Source: Cyanobacteria bacterium OH_SFB_17 (lineage in GTDB: Bacteria > Cyanobacteriota > Vampirovibrionia > Gastranaerophilales > Gastranaerophilaceae). From it: DNA of 23,574 nucleotides. A program made the position numbers and the translations under genes. This document shows, piece by piece, positions 6,721 to 15,868 of the stretch. The notes under the pieces were generated by a model, which was not told the origin of the DNA, searched no databases, and worked only from the letters and a program-made list of their open reading frames with translations. How positions within the stretch are numbered: position 1 is the first letter of the stretch; every line of letters starts with the position of its first letter. Location: assembly GCA_023395735.1 (NCBI GenBank), contig JAEWYI010000040.1, forward strand, positions 1 through 23,574, read 5' to 3'.

Positions 6721-8316
6721 ATGTCAAATAATATAGATGCAAATACATTATCTCACGAAAATTGGAAACGACCTGAAAATCCGTGGCCGCCGACTTTAGC
6801 AGTTATGCTTGCTACATTTATTTATGTCTTGGATTCAACAATTGCAAACGTTGCATTGCCGCACATGGCAGGCAGTTTTTCATCAAGCAATGAAGAAGCG
6901 ATATGGATTTTAACCAGCTACATGATTGCAAGCGGAATAATTCTGCCTTCAGTGGCTTGGTTTTCAGGGCTTTTTGGAAGAAAAAAATTCTTTATTAATT
7001 GTATAATAATTTTCACAGTCGCTTCGTTTTTATGCGGACTTGCGACGACTTTGGACCAGATGATCTTGGCAAGGGTGTTGCAGGGGCTTGGCGGTGGAGC
7101 TATTATTCCAGTCGCCCAATCTATTTTATTAGAGAATTTCCCTATAGAAAAAAGAAGAATGGCGATGTCTATTTTTGGGGTCGGGATTATTATAGCACCT
7201 ATAATCGGGCCTGTTTTGGGCGGGTGGATTACCGACAATTATTCTTGGCATTGGATTTTTTATATAAACGTACCATTAGGCTTTATTGCGGCTTCGCTTT
7301 CAAATATGTTTTTGGAAGATCCACCTTTCGCGAAGAAAAAAGAAGGTCAAAAGATAGATTTTGTAGGATTCTCCTTTCTGATATTATGGCTTGTATGCTT
7401 GCAGACAGGGCTTGATAAGGGGCAAAATGCGGATTGGTTCAATGCGCCTTGGATTTGTTGGGTTTTTGGAGTCTCTTTATTTTCGATGATTGCTTTTATT
7501 TATTCGCAGTTAAAAAATAAGGAATCTATCCTTGATTTAAGCGTTTTTAAAGATAAAAATTTCACTTTCGGTACAATTTTAATAGTTATGGTTACGGCCG
7601 TGTTGTATTCTTCTATCGCGATAATGCCTTTGTTTTTGCAGAATTTGTTAAAATATAGCGCGTTTTTATCAGGTTTGAGCTTGATGCCGAGAGGAATTGG
7701 CAGTATTAGCGGAATTATTGTAACAGGACTTTTTGCCAAAAAGATTGAGGACAGATTTTTAATTGCTATAGGATTGAGTTTGATGGGTACAGCCACATTG
7801 ATGTTTGGCTTTTTGAACCTTCAGATTTCGATGATAAATATTATCATTCCTAACTTTATTTTTGGGTTTGGGATGAGCATTTGTATGATATCGTTGAGCA
7901 CTATTTCTGTGGTCACTTTAAAAAGCCATCAGATGACAAACGCAACGGGTATTCAGGCTTTGTTGAAGAACATTGGTGGCGCAGTTGGTATGTCTGCAGT
8001 AGCCACTATGATTTCAAGGCTCGGGCAGGCTCATCAGTTTAATATGGTTGAAAAACTTAACCCTTTAAATCCTGTTTTTCAGATGAAGGTTCATTCGATG
8101 ACTGCGGGGTTGTCAAAATATTTTCCGCATGCGCTTGCGGAGCAAAAAGCGAATTATCTGATGTATGTTGACTTATTGAAGCAATCGAACTTATGGGCAT
8201 TTATGGATTCTTTTAGGATATTTGGACTTATTTGTTTCTTTATAATTCCTGCTCTTTTGTTTATGAAGTCATATAAAAAAGATGGCGTTGACACGGATAT
8301 GTCTGCTATGCATTAA
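6721..8316 (+). CDS. emrB: EmrB/QacA-family (DHA2) drug:proton antiporter, MFS
   Basis: A 531-aa inner-membrane pump, the length expected for 14 membrane segments. Visible MFS motifs are the TM1 motif LDSTIANVALPHMAGSF, the first cytoplasmic loop GLFGRKKFF, RVLQGLGGGAIIPVAQ in TM4, and the antiporter motif C, IIAPIIGPVLGGWI, in TM5. A hydrophilic loop lies near 200-210. With EmrA and the TolC-like channel it would drive drugs from membrane or cytoplasm straight out of the cell using the proton gradient. The start at 6721 follows AGGAAG. It is the last gene of the operon and ends at the 8378-8407 terminator. Confidence 0.93.
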   Translation: MSNNIDANTLSHENWKRPENPWPPTLAVMLATFIYVLDSTIANVALPHMAGSFSSSNEEAIWILTSYMIASGIILPSVAWFSGLFGRKKFFINCIIIFTVASFLCGLATTLDQMILARVLQGLGGGAIIPVAQSILLENFPIEKRRMAMSIFGVGIIIAPIIGPVLGGWITDNYSWHWIFYINVPLGFIAASLSNMFLEDPPFAKKKEGQKIDFVGFSFLILWLVCLQTGLDKGQNADWFNAPWICWVFGVSLFSMIAFIYSQLKNKESILDLSVFKDKNFTFGTILIVMVTAVLYSSIAIMPLFLQNLLKYSAFLSGLSLMPRGIGSISGIIVTGLFAKKIEDRFLIAIGLSLMGTATLMFGFLNLQISMINIIIPNFIFGFGMSICMISLSTISVVTLKSHQMTNATGIQALLKNIGGAVGMSAVATMISRLGQAHQFNMVEKLNPLNPVFQMKVHSMTAGLSKYFPHALAEQKANYLMYVDLLKQSNLWAFMDSFRIFGLICFFIIPALLFMKSYKKDGVDTDMSAMH

Positions 8317-8377
8317 ATTGCTCGTAGGCGTCAGGTTTTCAGCTTTTGTATGATTACTGTAGTTTAAAATTGCAAAT

Positions 8378-8407
8378 AAAAAGGTACGATTTAATCGTAC
8401 CTTTTTT
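8378..8407. terminator. Two-way intrinsic terminator between emrB and the kinase gene
   Basis: aaaaaggtacgat (8378-8390) and atcgtaccttttt (8394-8406) are exact complements around a 3-nt loop, with A and T runs at either end. It serves both convergent genes. Confidence 0.9.
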
Positions 8408-8424
8408 ATTATTGTATTTTATAA

Positions 8425-9288
8425 TTACTGAAAATTATTTGTAATCGTATGAATATATTCGATTATGTGAGAGAAATATTCAAGGTTTGCGTTGCCGCAA
8501 ATAATCATATCCGCATCATTTTTGGAAGGCTGAACATATTTTTCACCCGCAATCTTTACGTATTGCCAATGTTTTTGGGCATTATCTTTATCTTGGTTTC
8601 TTTCAACAGCTCTGTTCATAAATCTTTGTTCGCGTTCACAGCATTCTGTTTCTATGTAGATTTTAATATCAAAAACGTCTTTTACGTCTTTATACATTGT
8701 GGACATGCCTTCTACGACGATAATTTTTTCTGATTTAATTGGAACAGATTTAGGGACGGAAACTCCTGTACCGTTTAGCAGATATTCAGGGATTCTAACG
8801 TCTTCGCCTGCAGAAAGAGCTTCTAAATCAGCCTTTAGCTGGTCAAGTTGGAAGCTTTCAGGTGAGTCGACGTCATAGCCGTTATCTCTGAGGCTGTCAA
8901 AATCGCCGTATGTTTTTATCAAGTCAGAAATGTCATTAAAATAGTTGTCTGCACTGATAATAGAAACCGGCAGATTCAAGCACTTGATAGTGTCTTTAAT
9001 TTGCCGGCAAATAGTTGATTTTCCACACGCAGATTCTCCCGTAATTCCTATAAGGATACGTTTATGCGGATGGTTGATTAAACGTTTAGAGAATTTTGAG
9101 ATAAAATCAGGTCTTATTTCAGCAAAAATAGGGCTTTCGCATTTTCTGTCGTATGCGAGGATTTGTTTGAATTTTGTTTGAAGGTAAAACGCAAGCAATT
9201 CGCGTCCTGTTTTTTGATTGAAATCAGGTTTTAAAATTTTATCTGTTGAATTATTTTCTTTTTCAATTAATGATATCATACTGTCCAA
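8425..9288 (-). CDS. Uridine kinase / phosphoribulokinase-family P-loop kinase with N-terminal extension
   Basis: A 287-aa protein whose residues from about 76 onward match the uridine kinase/PRK family. It has the Walker A motif GITGESACGKST (81-92), the nucleoside-site motif ISADNYFNDI (111-120), YDVDSPESFQLDQL, VVEGMSTMY, and the lid arginines EREQRFMNRAVERNQ. Bacterial uridine kinases are near 210 aa; the extra 75 N-terminal residues (LLAFYLQTKFKQILAYDRK...) look like real folded protein and no methionine exists near residue 70 to remove them. The likely reaction is ATP-dependent phosphorylation of uridine/cytidine, but another sugar-type substrate cannot be excluded. It is divergent from atpD. 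Confidence 0.8.
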   Translation of the reverse strand: MDSMISLIEKENNSTDKILKPDFNQKTGRELLAFYLQTKFKQILAYDRKCESPIFAEIRPDFISKFSKRLINHPHKRILIGITGESACGKSTICRQIKDTIKCLNLPVSIISADNYFNDISDLIKTYGDFDSLRDNGYDVDSPESFQLDQLKADLEALSAGEDVRIPEYLLNGTGVSVPKSVPIKSEKIIVVEGMSTMYKDVKDVFDIKIYIETECCEREQRFMNRAVERNQDKDNAQKHWQYVKIAGEKYVQPSKNDADMIICGNANLEYFSHIIEYIHTITNNFQ

Positions 9289-9387
9289 ATCTTTTATTCA
9301 TCATGGTTTTCAGGGTTGTATCTTATATAATACACGTAAAAATAAAAATTGCTAGTGAGTTTAAAAAAATGTAACTTTTGTAATAAA

Positions 9388-9415
9388 TTGAAAAAATTTT
9401 ATTTTGATGTATTAT
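9388..9415 (+). promoter_or_regulatory. Candidate atpD promoter
   Basis: TTGAAA (9388-9393), 16-nt spacer, TATTAT (9410-9415). It would start transcription near 9422, about 14 nt before the atpD ribosome-binding site GAGGA (9436-9440). Confidence 0.5.
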
Positions 9416-9446
9416 TAAATAGTGTTTAGGTTTATGAGGATTGGGC

Positions 9447-10850
9447 ATGGAAACATTAACAAAAAGCGAAGGTTTAATTTCACAGATTATCGGACCTGTA
9501 ATAGACGTAGAATTTCAATCAGGAGAGCTTCCTGAGATTTATAATGCATTGAGAATAACTAAAGACGACGGAAGTGTTTTGGTTGCGGAAGTTCAACAAA
9601 TGCTAGGTTCAAATAAAGTCAGAACAGTTGCTATGTCATCAACAGACGGCCTAAGACGCGGTATGAAAGTTGAAAATACTGGCGATTCTATAAAAATTCC
9701 TGTAGGGAAACCTATTCTAGGAAGAATTTTGAACGTAATCGGCGAGCCGGTTGACCAAAAAGGGCCGGTTGAAACTAACGAATACCTTCCAATCCACAGA
9801 GAATCTCCAAAACTTGTTGATCAAAACACAGATATAGAAATTTTAGAAACAGGGATTAAAGCAATCGATTTGTTGCAACCATATCAAAAAGGCGGAAAAA
9901 TCGGTCTTTTCGGTGGTGCCGGTGTAGGTAAAACAGTTTTGATTATGGAATTAATCCATAACATCGCGCTTGAGCACTCAGGCGTGTCTGTATTCGGCGG
10001 TGTTGGTGAAAGAACTCGTGAAGGAAATGACCTTTATAACGAAATGATTGAATCAGAGGTTATCGACAAAGTTGCTCTTATATACGGTCAGATGAACGAA
10101 CCACCCGGAGCACGTATGAGAGTTGGTCTTTCAGCTCTTACCGCTGCAGAATATTTCAGAGATTACTCTAAACAAGACGTTCTTTTGTTTATCGATAACA
10201 TTTTCAGATTTACGCAAGCAGGTTCAGAAGTATCAGCACTTTTAGGCCGTATGCCTTCAGCAGTTGGTTATCAGCCGACTCTTGCGACAGAGATGGGTGA
10301 ACTTCAAGAAAGAATCACGTCAACAAAAGACGGTTCAATCACATCAGTTCAGGCAATTTATGTTCCAGCGGATGACTTGACCGACCCGGCTCCTGCTACA
10401 ACTTTCTCGCATTTGGATGCTTCTACAGTTCTTTCAAGACAGATTGCATCTTTGGGTATTTATCCTGCGGTTGACCCTCTTGCTTCAAATTCAAGAGTGT
10501 TAGATCCTAACATTATTGGCGAAGAACACTATAACGTTACAAGAAAAGTTCTTGAAGTCCTTCAAAAATACAAAGAGCTTCAAGATATCATTGCGATTTT
10601 GGGTATGGATGAATTGTCTGAAGAAGATAAAGAGACCGTTAACCGTGCAAGAAAAATCCAAAGATTCTTATCTCAACCGTTCTTTGTTGCAGAAAAATTC
10701 TCAGGATTTGCTGGAAAATATGTTAAATTGGAAGAATCTATCAGAGGATTTAAAGAAATTCTTGACGGAAAACATGACAATCTTCCTGAACAAGCTTTCT
10801 ATATGGTTGGTACAATCGAAGAAGCAGTTGAAAAAGCTAAACAATTATAA
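9447..10850 (+). CDS. atpD: ATP synthase F1 subunit beta
   Basis: Catalytic subunit of the F1 sector, which makes ATP from ADP and phosphate with the proton (or sodium) gradient, or hydrolyses it in reverse. It has the Walker A motif GGAGVGKT (156-163), GERTREGNDLY with the catalytic Glu (188), the Walker B strand VLLFIDNIFRF, and the ATPase alpha/beta signature PAVDPLASNSR. The C-terminal helical domain is complete. I chose the ATG at 9447 (467 aa); a TTG at 9441 would touch the GAGGA ribosome-binding site (9436-9440), which is 6 nt from the ATG. Only atpC follows; alpha, gamma, delta and F0 genes are absent here, as in cyanobacteria. Confidence 0.97.
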   Translation: METLTKSEGLISQIIGPVIDVEFQSGELPEIYNALRITKDDGSVLVAEVQQMLGSNKVRTVAMSSTDGLRRGMKVENTGDSIKIPVGKPILGRILNVIGEPVDQKGPVETNEYLPIHRESPKLVDQNTDIEILETGIKAIDLLQPYQKGGKIGLFGGAGVGKTVLIMELIHNIALEHSGVSVFGGVGERTREGNDLYNEMIESEVIDKVALIYGQMNEPPGARMRVGLSALTAAEYFRDYSKQDVLLFIDNIFRFTQAGSEVSALLGRMPSAVGYQPTLATEMGELQERITSTKDGSITSVQAIYVPADDLTDPAPATTFSHLDASTVLSRQIASLGIYPAVDPLASNSRVLDPNIIGEEHYNVTRKVLEVLQKYKELQDIIAILGMDELSEEDKETVNRARKIQRFLSQPFFVAEKFSGFAGKYVKLEESIRGFKEILDGKHDNLPEQAFYMVGTIEEAVEKAKQL

Positions 10851-10881
10851 TTTCAACGATTATATAGAGAAGGACTAATCG

Positions 10882-11286
10882 ATGCCAGAAAAAAAATTAC
10901 ATTTAAAAATAACAACACATGAAAAAGTCGTTTTCGACTCTGATGTTGATGAAATTTATTCGAAAAGCACACAAGGTGAGTTCGGTGTTTTGCCAAACCA
11001 TATCCCTTTCATGTGCCCTCTTGATATCGGCGTAACAAAGGTTATTGTTGATGGAAAGCCGCACTTTTTTACAACAATGGGCGGGATTTTTCAGCTTCAG
11101 GGAAATGATGCTTTGATTTTGACACAAACAGCAGAAAAAGCAGAAGAAATTGATGTAGAAAGAGCAATTGAAGCAAGACGCAGAGCAGAAGAAAGACTGA
11201 CCGAAGATGTTTCTGAAGTCGATGTTGACCGTGCTGAGATTGCGCTTGCAAGAGCTATAGCAAGGTTAAAAGCTACTAAGGGCTAA
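10882..11286 (+). CDS. atpC: ATP synthase F1 subunit epsilon
   Basis: A 134-aa central-stalk subunit that couples rotation to catalysis and can inhibit ATP hydrolysis. The N-terminal beta-sandwich shows HLKITTHEKVVFDSDVDEI, TQGEFGVLPNHIPFMCPL and FFTTMGGIFQLQGNDALILTQTAEKAEEID. The C-terminal pair of helices (DVERAIEARRRAEERL... and VDRAEIALARAIARLKA) is complete. The ATG follows AGAAGGAC. It lies 31 nt after atpD, so the two form a dicistron. Confidence 0.95.
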   Translation: MPEKKLHLKITTHEKVVFDSDVDEIYSKSTQGEFGVLPNHIPFMCPLDIGVTKVIVDGKPHFFTTMGGIFQLQGNDALILTQTAEKAEEIDVERAIEARRRAEERLTEDVSEVDVDRAEIALARAIARLKATKG

Positions 11287-11308
11287 GAAGATTTTGAATT
11301 AAAATTGT

Positions 11309-12169
11309 TTATTTGAAATCAGAAGTTTCTGAGGCATTATAGGAGCTTCTTACAAGTGGTCCGATTTGGTAATTTTTTATGCCGACTTTTCTGGCAAGCT
11401 CTTTTATCTGTTCAAATTCTTCAAGGGTATAGTATTTTTCTACCGGCAGGTGATTTTTCGAAGGTGAAATATATTGTCCGATTGTCACAATGTCGCATTT
11501 GATTGATTTTAAGTCAAGAAGTGTTTTTTCAATATCTTCAAAAGTCTCGCCTAAGCCAATCATTAATCCTGATTTTGTTGTTATAGAAGAATTTTCTTTG
11601 ACGTATTTTAAAACATCAAGCGATAAGTTGTAGTTTCCTTGTGGGCGGGCATTTTTAAATATTTTTTCAACCGTTTCGATATTGTGGTTAAAAACGTCAG
11701 GCTGGCTTTTTATAATCAAATCCAGTGAATTTTTATCCCCTTTGAAATCAGGAGTAAGAATTTCTATTTTTACTTTTTTATTGTTTTGTATAGACTGCTT
11801 TCGTATTTCTTCAATGCATTTTACAAAGTGATTTGCGCCCCCATCAGCCAAATCATCTCTTGTAACAGAGGTTATTACAACATATTTCAAATCAAGTTTG
11901 CTTACCGCCTTTGCTATGTTTTCAGGCTCTTTTTCGTCAAGCGGAAGCGGTTTTTCGCAATCTATGTTGCAATATCTGCAATTTCTTGTACAAACAGAGC
12001 CCATAATCAAAAATGTTGCTGTTTTTTTCTGGTAACATTCATTTTTATTCGGGCATCTTGCGCCTTCGCAAACCGTGTTGAGGCAGTTATCTTTTAAGAT
12101 TTTTCTTACAAATTTTGTTTTTTCGGTGTTGATTATAGGTCTTTTTAAATATTCCGGAAGTCTAGGCAT
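11309..12169 (-). CDS. lipA: Lipoyl synthase (radical SAM)
   Basis: Inserts two sulphur atoms into octanoyl groups on lipoyl-domain proteins. It has the auxiliary-cluster motif CEGARCPNKNEC (Cys34, 39, 45), the radical-SAM motif CTRNCRYC (Cys60, 64, 67), VITSVTRDDLADGGA, and the C-terminal RSSY (274-277) whose serine ligates the auxiliary cluster. The 286-aa length is normal. Its start overlaps the end of lpdA by 8 nt, so the two are translationally coupled. LipA needs octanoylated substrate, but no lipB or lplA is in the window. Confidence 0.96.
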   Translation of the reverse strand: MPRLPEYLKRPIINTEKTKFVRKILKDNCLNTVCEGARCPNKNECYQKKTATFLIMGSVCTRNCRYCNIDCEKPLPLDEKEPENIAKAVSKLDLKYVVITSVTRDDLADGGANHFVKCIEEIRKQSIQNNKKVKIEILTPDFKGDKNSLDLIIKSQPDVFNHNIETVEKIFKNARPQGNYNLSLDVLKYVKENSSITTKSGLMIGLGETFEDIEKTLLDLKSIKCDIVTIGQYISPSKNHLPVEKYYTLEEFEQIKELARKVGIKNYQIGPLVRSSYNASETSDFK

Positions 12170-13484
12170 TTGGGCTCCTTAGCATTGATAAAGATTCTCC
12201 ATCCAACCCCAAAATCGCTTCATAAACGCCTTCAGAATATGTTGGATGTGCAAAACAGCAGTGTTTGAGGTCTTTTATGCTCAATCCGTTTTGCATTGGT
12301 ATGGATAATTGGTGAATAAGCGCTGATGCTTCTTTTGAAATTATGTGAGCGCCAAGAATTTTGTCGTTTTTGTCTGCAAGAATTTTTATAAAACCTTCCA
12401 AGTTGCCTTCGGATGCCGCTTTTCCAAGAGCTGAAATAGGGAAGAAAGATTTTTTGTATTCTAAATTTTCTTTTTCTATTTCTTGTTGTGTCATTCCGCA
12501 CCAAGCGATTTCAGGGTTTCCGTAAACAACAGAAGGAGTGATAAAATCATTTTTGCTTTCGTTCAACACAATTTTGTTTATGGCATTTACCGCCTGGTGG
12601 CTTGCAAAATGTGCCAATTGGATTGAGCCGAAAGCATCTCCGACTATTTTGATTTCTTCTGAAATTTCTTTTTTAATTTTTTCATCTGTGTTGTCGAATG
12701 GAATTGAATTTAGGCTTCTGCCTGTTGCAAAAAGTACAAAATCAGGTTCTAATACTTCTTCGTTGGATAGTGTGACTTTTTTATCTATTATCTTTGCGAC
12801 AGAAGTCGAGAGATAATATTTAATTTTTGCTTGTTTAAAGGTTCTTTCCAATCTTTGAGAAATTTCTATATCTGCAAGCGGAAGCAGCCTGTCAAATATT
12901 TCAACGACGCTTACTTGGACTCCAAATGCTGAAAAAATCCTTGCCCATTCAACTCCAATTGCGCCTGAGCCTACTATCAAAACTTTTTGCGGTAGGCTTT
13001 TCAAATTTAGAACGTCGTCAGAATTTAAAATGAACTCATTGTCAAATTCGAAGTTTGCAATACTTTTGGGTTTTGCTCCGGTTGCAACAATTATATTTTT
13101 ACATTCGTAAATTTTTTCGTCCGCTTCAATTGTATTTTTTGATTTAATTTTTGCTTCTGCTTTTACAATCTCAATTTCATAGCTGTTCAAAAGCATTTCC
13201 AGTGATTTTCTGACTTTTGAGACAACTTTTTCTTTATTTTCGGCTATTTTTTCAAAATCAAAAGAAATGTTTTCTGCGTTAATCCCAATATTTGTAAGTT
13301 TTTTGATGGAATTTAAATTGTCTGCAGCATACAAAAAAGTTTTTGTTGGAATACAGCCTTTGTTTAGGCACACACCGCCTAAAAGTTCTTTTTCAAATAA
13401 AACTACGCTTTTTCCAAGCTGTGCTGCCCTTATTGCTGCGCTGTATCCTGCCGGTCCTGCTCCAATTATTCCAAAATCATACAT
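12162..13484 (-). CDS. lpdA: Dihydrolipoamide dehydrogenase
   Basis: FAD enzyme (E3) that reoxidises dihydrolipoyl groups with NAD+ in 2-oxoacid dehydrogenase or glycine-cleavage complexes. It has the FAD motif YDFGIIGAGPAGYSAA at the N-terminus, the redox disulphide GGVCLNKGCIPTK (Cys39, Cys44), the NAD motif VLIVGSGAIGVEWA, and the C-terminal AHPTYSE with the catalytic His-Glu pair (413, 418). The start at 13484 (440 aa) follows AGGA and leaves an 11-nt gap to alr; an upstream in-frame start at 13577 would add 31 unrelated residues and overlap alr. It precedes and overlaps lipA, which makes the cofactor it acts on. Confidence 0.94.
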   Translation of the reverse strand: MYDFGIIGAGPAGYSAAIRAAQLGKSVVLFEKELLGGVCLNKGCIPTKTFLYAADNLNSIKKLTNIGINAENISFDFEKIAENKEKVVSKVRKSLEMLLNSYEIEIVKAEAKIKSKNTIEADEKIYECKNIIVATGAKPKSIANFEFDNEFILNSDDVLNLKSLPQKVLIVGSGAIGVEWARIFSAFGVQVSVVEIFDRLLPLADIEISQRLERTFKQAKIKYYLSTSVAKIIDKKVTLSNEEVLEPDFVLFATGRSLNSIPFDNTDEKIKKEISEEIKIVGDAFGSIQLAHFASHQAVNAINKIVLNESKNDFITPSVVYGNPEIAWCGMTQQEIEKENLEYKKSFFPISALGKAASEGNLEGFIKILADKNDKILGAHIISKEASALIHQLSIPMQNGLSIKDLKHCCFAHPTYSEGVYEAILGLDGESLSMLRSPNA

Positions 13485-13495
13485 CTGCAATTTTC

Positions 13496-14617
13496 CTATC
13501 TGGTGTATACCCTCGGTAATCTTACTTTTAGTCTGCAAGTAAGCTCGTAATTGATTGTGTTTAATATTTTTGCCCATTCGTCAATAGATAAATCTTCGTC
13601 TAAAAGTGAAATTACATCGCCTTCTTTTGCATCAATTTCAGAAATATCAAACATCATTTGATCCATGGTGATATTTCCTATTTGTTTGATTTTCTTTCCG
13701 TCGATTTTCCCATAGATTTTATTGGATAAAGCTCTTGGAACACCGTCTGCATAGCCTATTGGAACAGTTGCAACTTTGATGTCTTTTTCTGCAACAAATG
13801 TGTGGCCATAGCTTATTCCTTCATCTTTTTTCATTGTGTGGATTCTTGTAATTCTTCCTTTGAGGGCCATAACAGGTTTTAATTTAGAAGAAAAATTTGC
13901 TGATTCAGGCAAATCAGGCATAAGTCCGTATAATCCTATTCCTACTCTAACCATATTGTGTTGAAAATCCGGATATGAAATTGTGCCGGCCGTATTCAAT
14001 ATGTGTAATGTGAGGTTTTCTGTGTTTAGACTCGAGATAATTTCTTCGAATTTATCAAATTGTTTTTTAGATTCGATTTCATCTTCTGCGCAAGCCAAAT
14101 GCGAGAAAATTCCTTTTAAATCTATAAATTCAGAATTTTGTACTTCTTTTATAAAATCAATTGCATCATTTAAGCTAACTCCAATTCTGTTCATCCCAGT
14201 GTCAAGCTTAATGTAGGCTTTAATTTTTTCGCCCGTTCTTTCAAAAGCTTGTTTTGCGGCTTCAATATGTTCGTTTGAAAAAATAGATATAGAAATGTCA
14301 TTTTGTATAGCACTTTCAAACGCCCAAACAGGAACAGCCCCAAGCGTAAGGATTTCTGCGGATATCTTTGCATTTCTTAAATCGAGCCCCTCGTCAATTG
14401 AAGCAACTCCAAGCACATCAACTCCTGACGCCAACATTGTCGGTGCAAGCATAACGGCACCGTGTCCGTATGCATCAGCCTTTACTACCGCAAGCATCTT
14501 GACCCCTTTTTTAACAAGTTTTTTAAAGGTTTTTACGTTTTGCGTAAGGTTTTCGAGATTGACTTCCACCCATGCATCTCTGTGTACGTTTATAAATGTT
14601 TGTCTTGATATTTTCAT
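13496..14617 (-). CDS. alr: Alanine racemase (PLP-dependent)
   Basis: Interconverts L- and D-alanine, giving D-Ala for peptidoglycan. The N-terminal barrel starts with AWVEVNLENLTQNV and carries the PLP lysine in VVKADAYGHGA (Lys46). YIKLDTGMNRIG and FSHLACAED are standard, and the second catalytic residue, Tyr270, is in DEGISYGHTF. The end of the beta domain (RLPRVYTR) is complete. The 373-aa length is normal. It lies 21 nt after the MFS gene and 11 nt before lpdA, probably in one transcript. No clear Shine-Dalgarno sequence precedes the ATG. Confidence 0.96.
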   Translation of the reverse strand: MKISRQTFINVHRDAWVEVNLENLTQNVKTFKKLVKKGVKMLAVVKADAYGHGAVMLAPTMLASGVDVLGVASIDEGLDLRNAKISAEILTLGAVPVWAFESAIQNDISISIFSNEHIEAAKQAFERTGEKIKAYIKLDTGMNRIGVSLNDAIDFIKEVQNSEFIDLKGIFSHLACAEDEIESKKQFDKFEEIISSLNTENLTLHILNTAGTISYPDFQHNMVRVGIGLYGLMPDLPESANFSSKLKPVMALKGRITRIHTMKKDEGISYGHTFVAEKDIKVATVPIGYADGVPRALSNKIYGKIDGKKIKQIGNITMDQMMFDISEIDAKEGDVISLLDEDLSIDEWAKILNTINYELTCRLKVRLPRVYTR

Positions 14618-14638
14618 ATACTAATTATAGGACAAATA

Positions 14639-15823
14639 TTATTTTCCTTGAACATGTTCAGGTAAAAATTTCACAAAGTATGAAAAAATGACAGGAACAA
14701 AAGAAACAATCAAAAGAACTTTTCCGATTCCAAAAGCCTCTGCAGAAAATCCCACAATCGTCAAAAATATGGCAACCACGCCCCAGCTGAATCCGTTGAT
14801 AAATCCCGATACGATACTTTTATAATCAGGTAAAATCCGCTGAGCCATAACCAACATAACGGGTTGAGCCAACATTGACGCGAACCCCATTAGAGTGAAA
14901 AATGCAAGTGAAGCATAGGGATGCATTTTGTATGTGGCCAAAAAACCTATCATTAGAGGGCAAGTCACAATCATTGAAAAATAAAAAACTTTTTTTGCTC
15001 CTATTTTTTTCTCTATTCTTCCGCTCAAAAAAGAGGCGATTCCACCGAGAATCAAAAACATAAAAAGCGCTCCACCAATATAAGTTGGGCTATGTCCCAA
15101 GTCTTTCCACAAGAACGGAAGCAATATTGTAGCACTGTTTGCGATTAGTGTTTTCATCATTGATACAAGAATTAAAATAAGCATAAATTTGTTTGATAAA
15201 ATATCAATGAAGGATTTTTTAAATTCAATATGGGTTGGAATTTCTTCTTTAATATTTGAAATTTTAGGCACAAACTTAAACATCAAAAGCGCAAGAACTA
15301 CCCCAACTATTGACATATATGGAATTTTTTCCATGCCCAAATGCTCTGTTACAAATGCAGAAATTATCGGTCCGAAAGAAAATCCTATTGTCCCTGCAGA
15401 AATAAAAATTCCCATATTTACGACAAAGTTATCTTTTGAAAATCTTGATACAAAACCTAAAGCTTGCGGGTGAAATAAGCTTCCGCCAAGGTTTCCGAGG
15501 ATTACGCACAAGGTAAGAAGGGCAGTGTTTGGAGCGTTTGTTGCTAGCGGAACAAAAATTGAGCCAAAAATCAGACCCCAAAAAATGAACATTCTTTTTA
15601 CCATGTTATCTGCAAAAAAACCGAATATAGGCTGAAACATTGACGCACATATTTGCGCAATACTCATAATAACCGTTGCAATAGCCATTGAAAATCCGAT
15701 TTTCGCAGCTATAAATGGCATTATCGGGTTTAAAAAACCTGAATATGTATCATTTGTCAAATGTGCCAAATTCAGCCACAATAAAGCTTTTTTATTTTGT
15801 TTTTCTTTTTCTTCAATATTCAT
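14639..15823 (-). CDS. MFS transporter, fosmidomycin-resistance (Fsr)-like
   Basis: A 394-aa membrane protein with about 12 hydrophobic segments in two groups of six and a central loop near 190-205. The N-terminus LLWLNLAHLTNDTYSGFLNPIMPF and the segment GNLGGSLFHPQALGFVSRFS, with its conserved FHP, are typical of the Fsr branch of the major facilitator superfamily. The MFS loop motif appears as GFFADNMVKRM. These proteins export fosmidomycin or related compounds in E. coli, but the natural substrate here is unknown. It is the first gene of the likely MFS-alr-lpdA-lipA transcript. Confidence 0.85.
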   Translation of the reverse strand: MNIEEKEKQNKKALLWLNLAHLTNDTYSGFLNPIMPFIAAKIGFSMAIATVIMSIAQICASMFQPIFGFFADNMVKRMFIFWGLIFGSIFVPLATNAPNTALLTLCVILGNLGGSLFHPQALGFVSRFSKDNFVVNMGIFISAGTIGFSFGPIISAFVTEHLGMEKIPYMSIVGVVLALLMFKFVPKISNIKEEIPTHIEFKKSFIDILSNKFMLILILVSMMKTLIANSATILLPFLWKDLGHSPTYIGGALFMFLILGGIASFLSGRIEKKIGAKKVFYFSMIVTCPLMIGFLATYKMHPYASLAFFTLMGFASMLAQPVMLVMAQRILPDYKSIVSGFINGFSWGVVAIFLTIVGFSAEAFGIGKVLLIVSFVPVIFSYFVKFLPEHVQGK

Positions 15824-15868
15824 ATTCTCGGCCCCGCTTCTATTCTTAATTTTACTTGCTAATTTACT

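Noticed and set aside
6918..7796. Long antisense and shifted frames across emrB
   Set aside because: They are shadows of a well-supported MFS gene and have no start signals or family match.
13485..13577. Longer lpdA start giving 471 aa
   Set aside because: It overlaps alr by 82 nt and adds residues before the FAD motif. The ATG at 13484 has its own ribosome-binding site.
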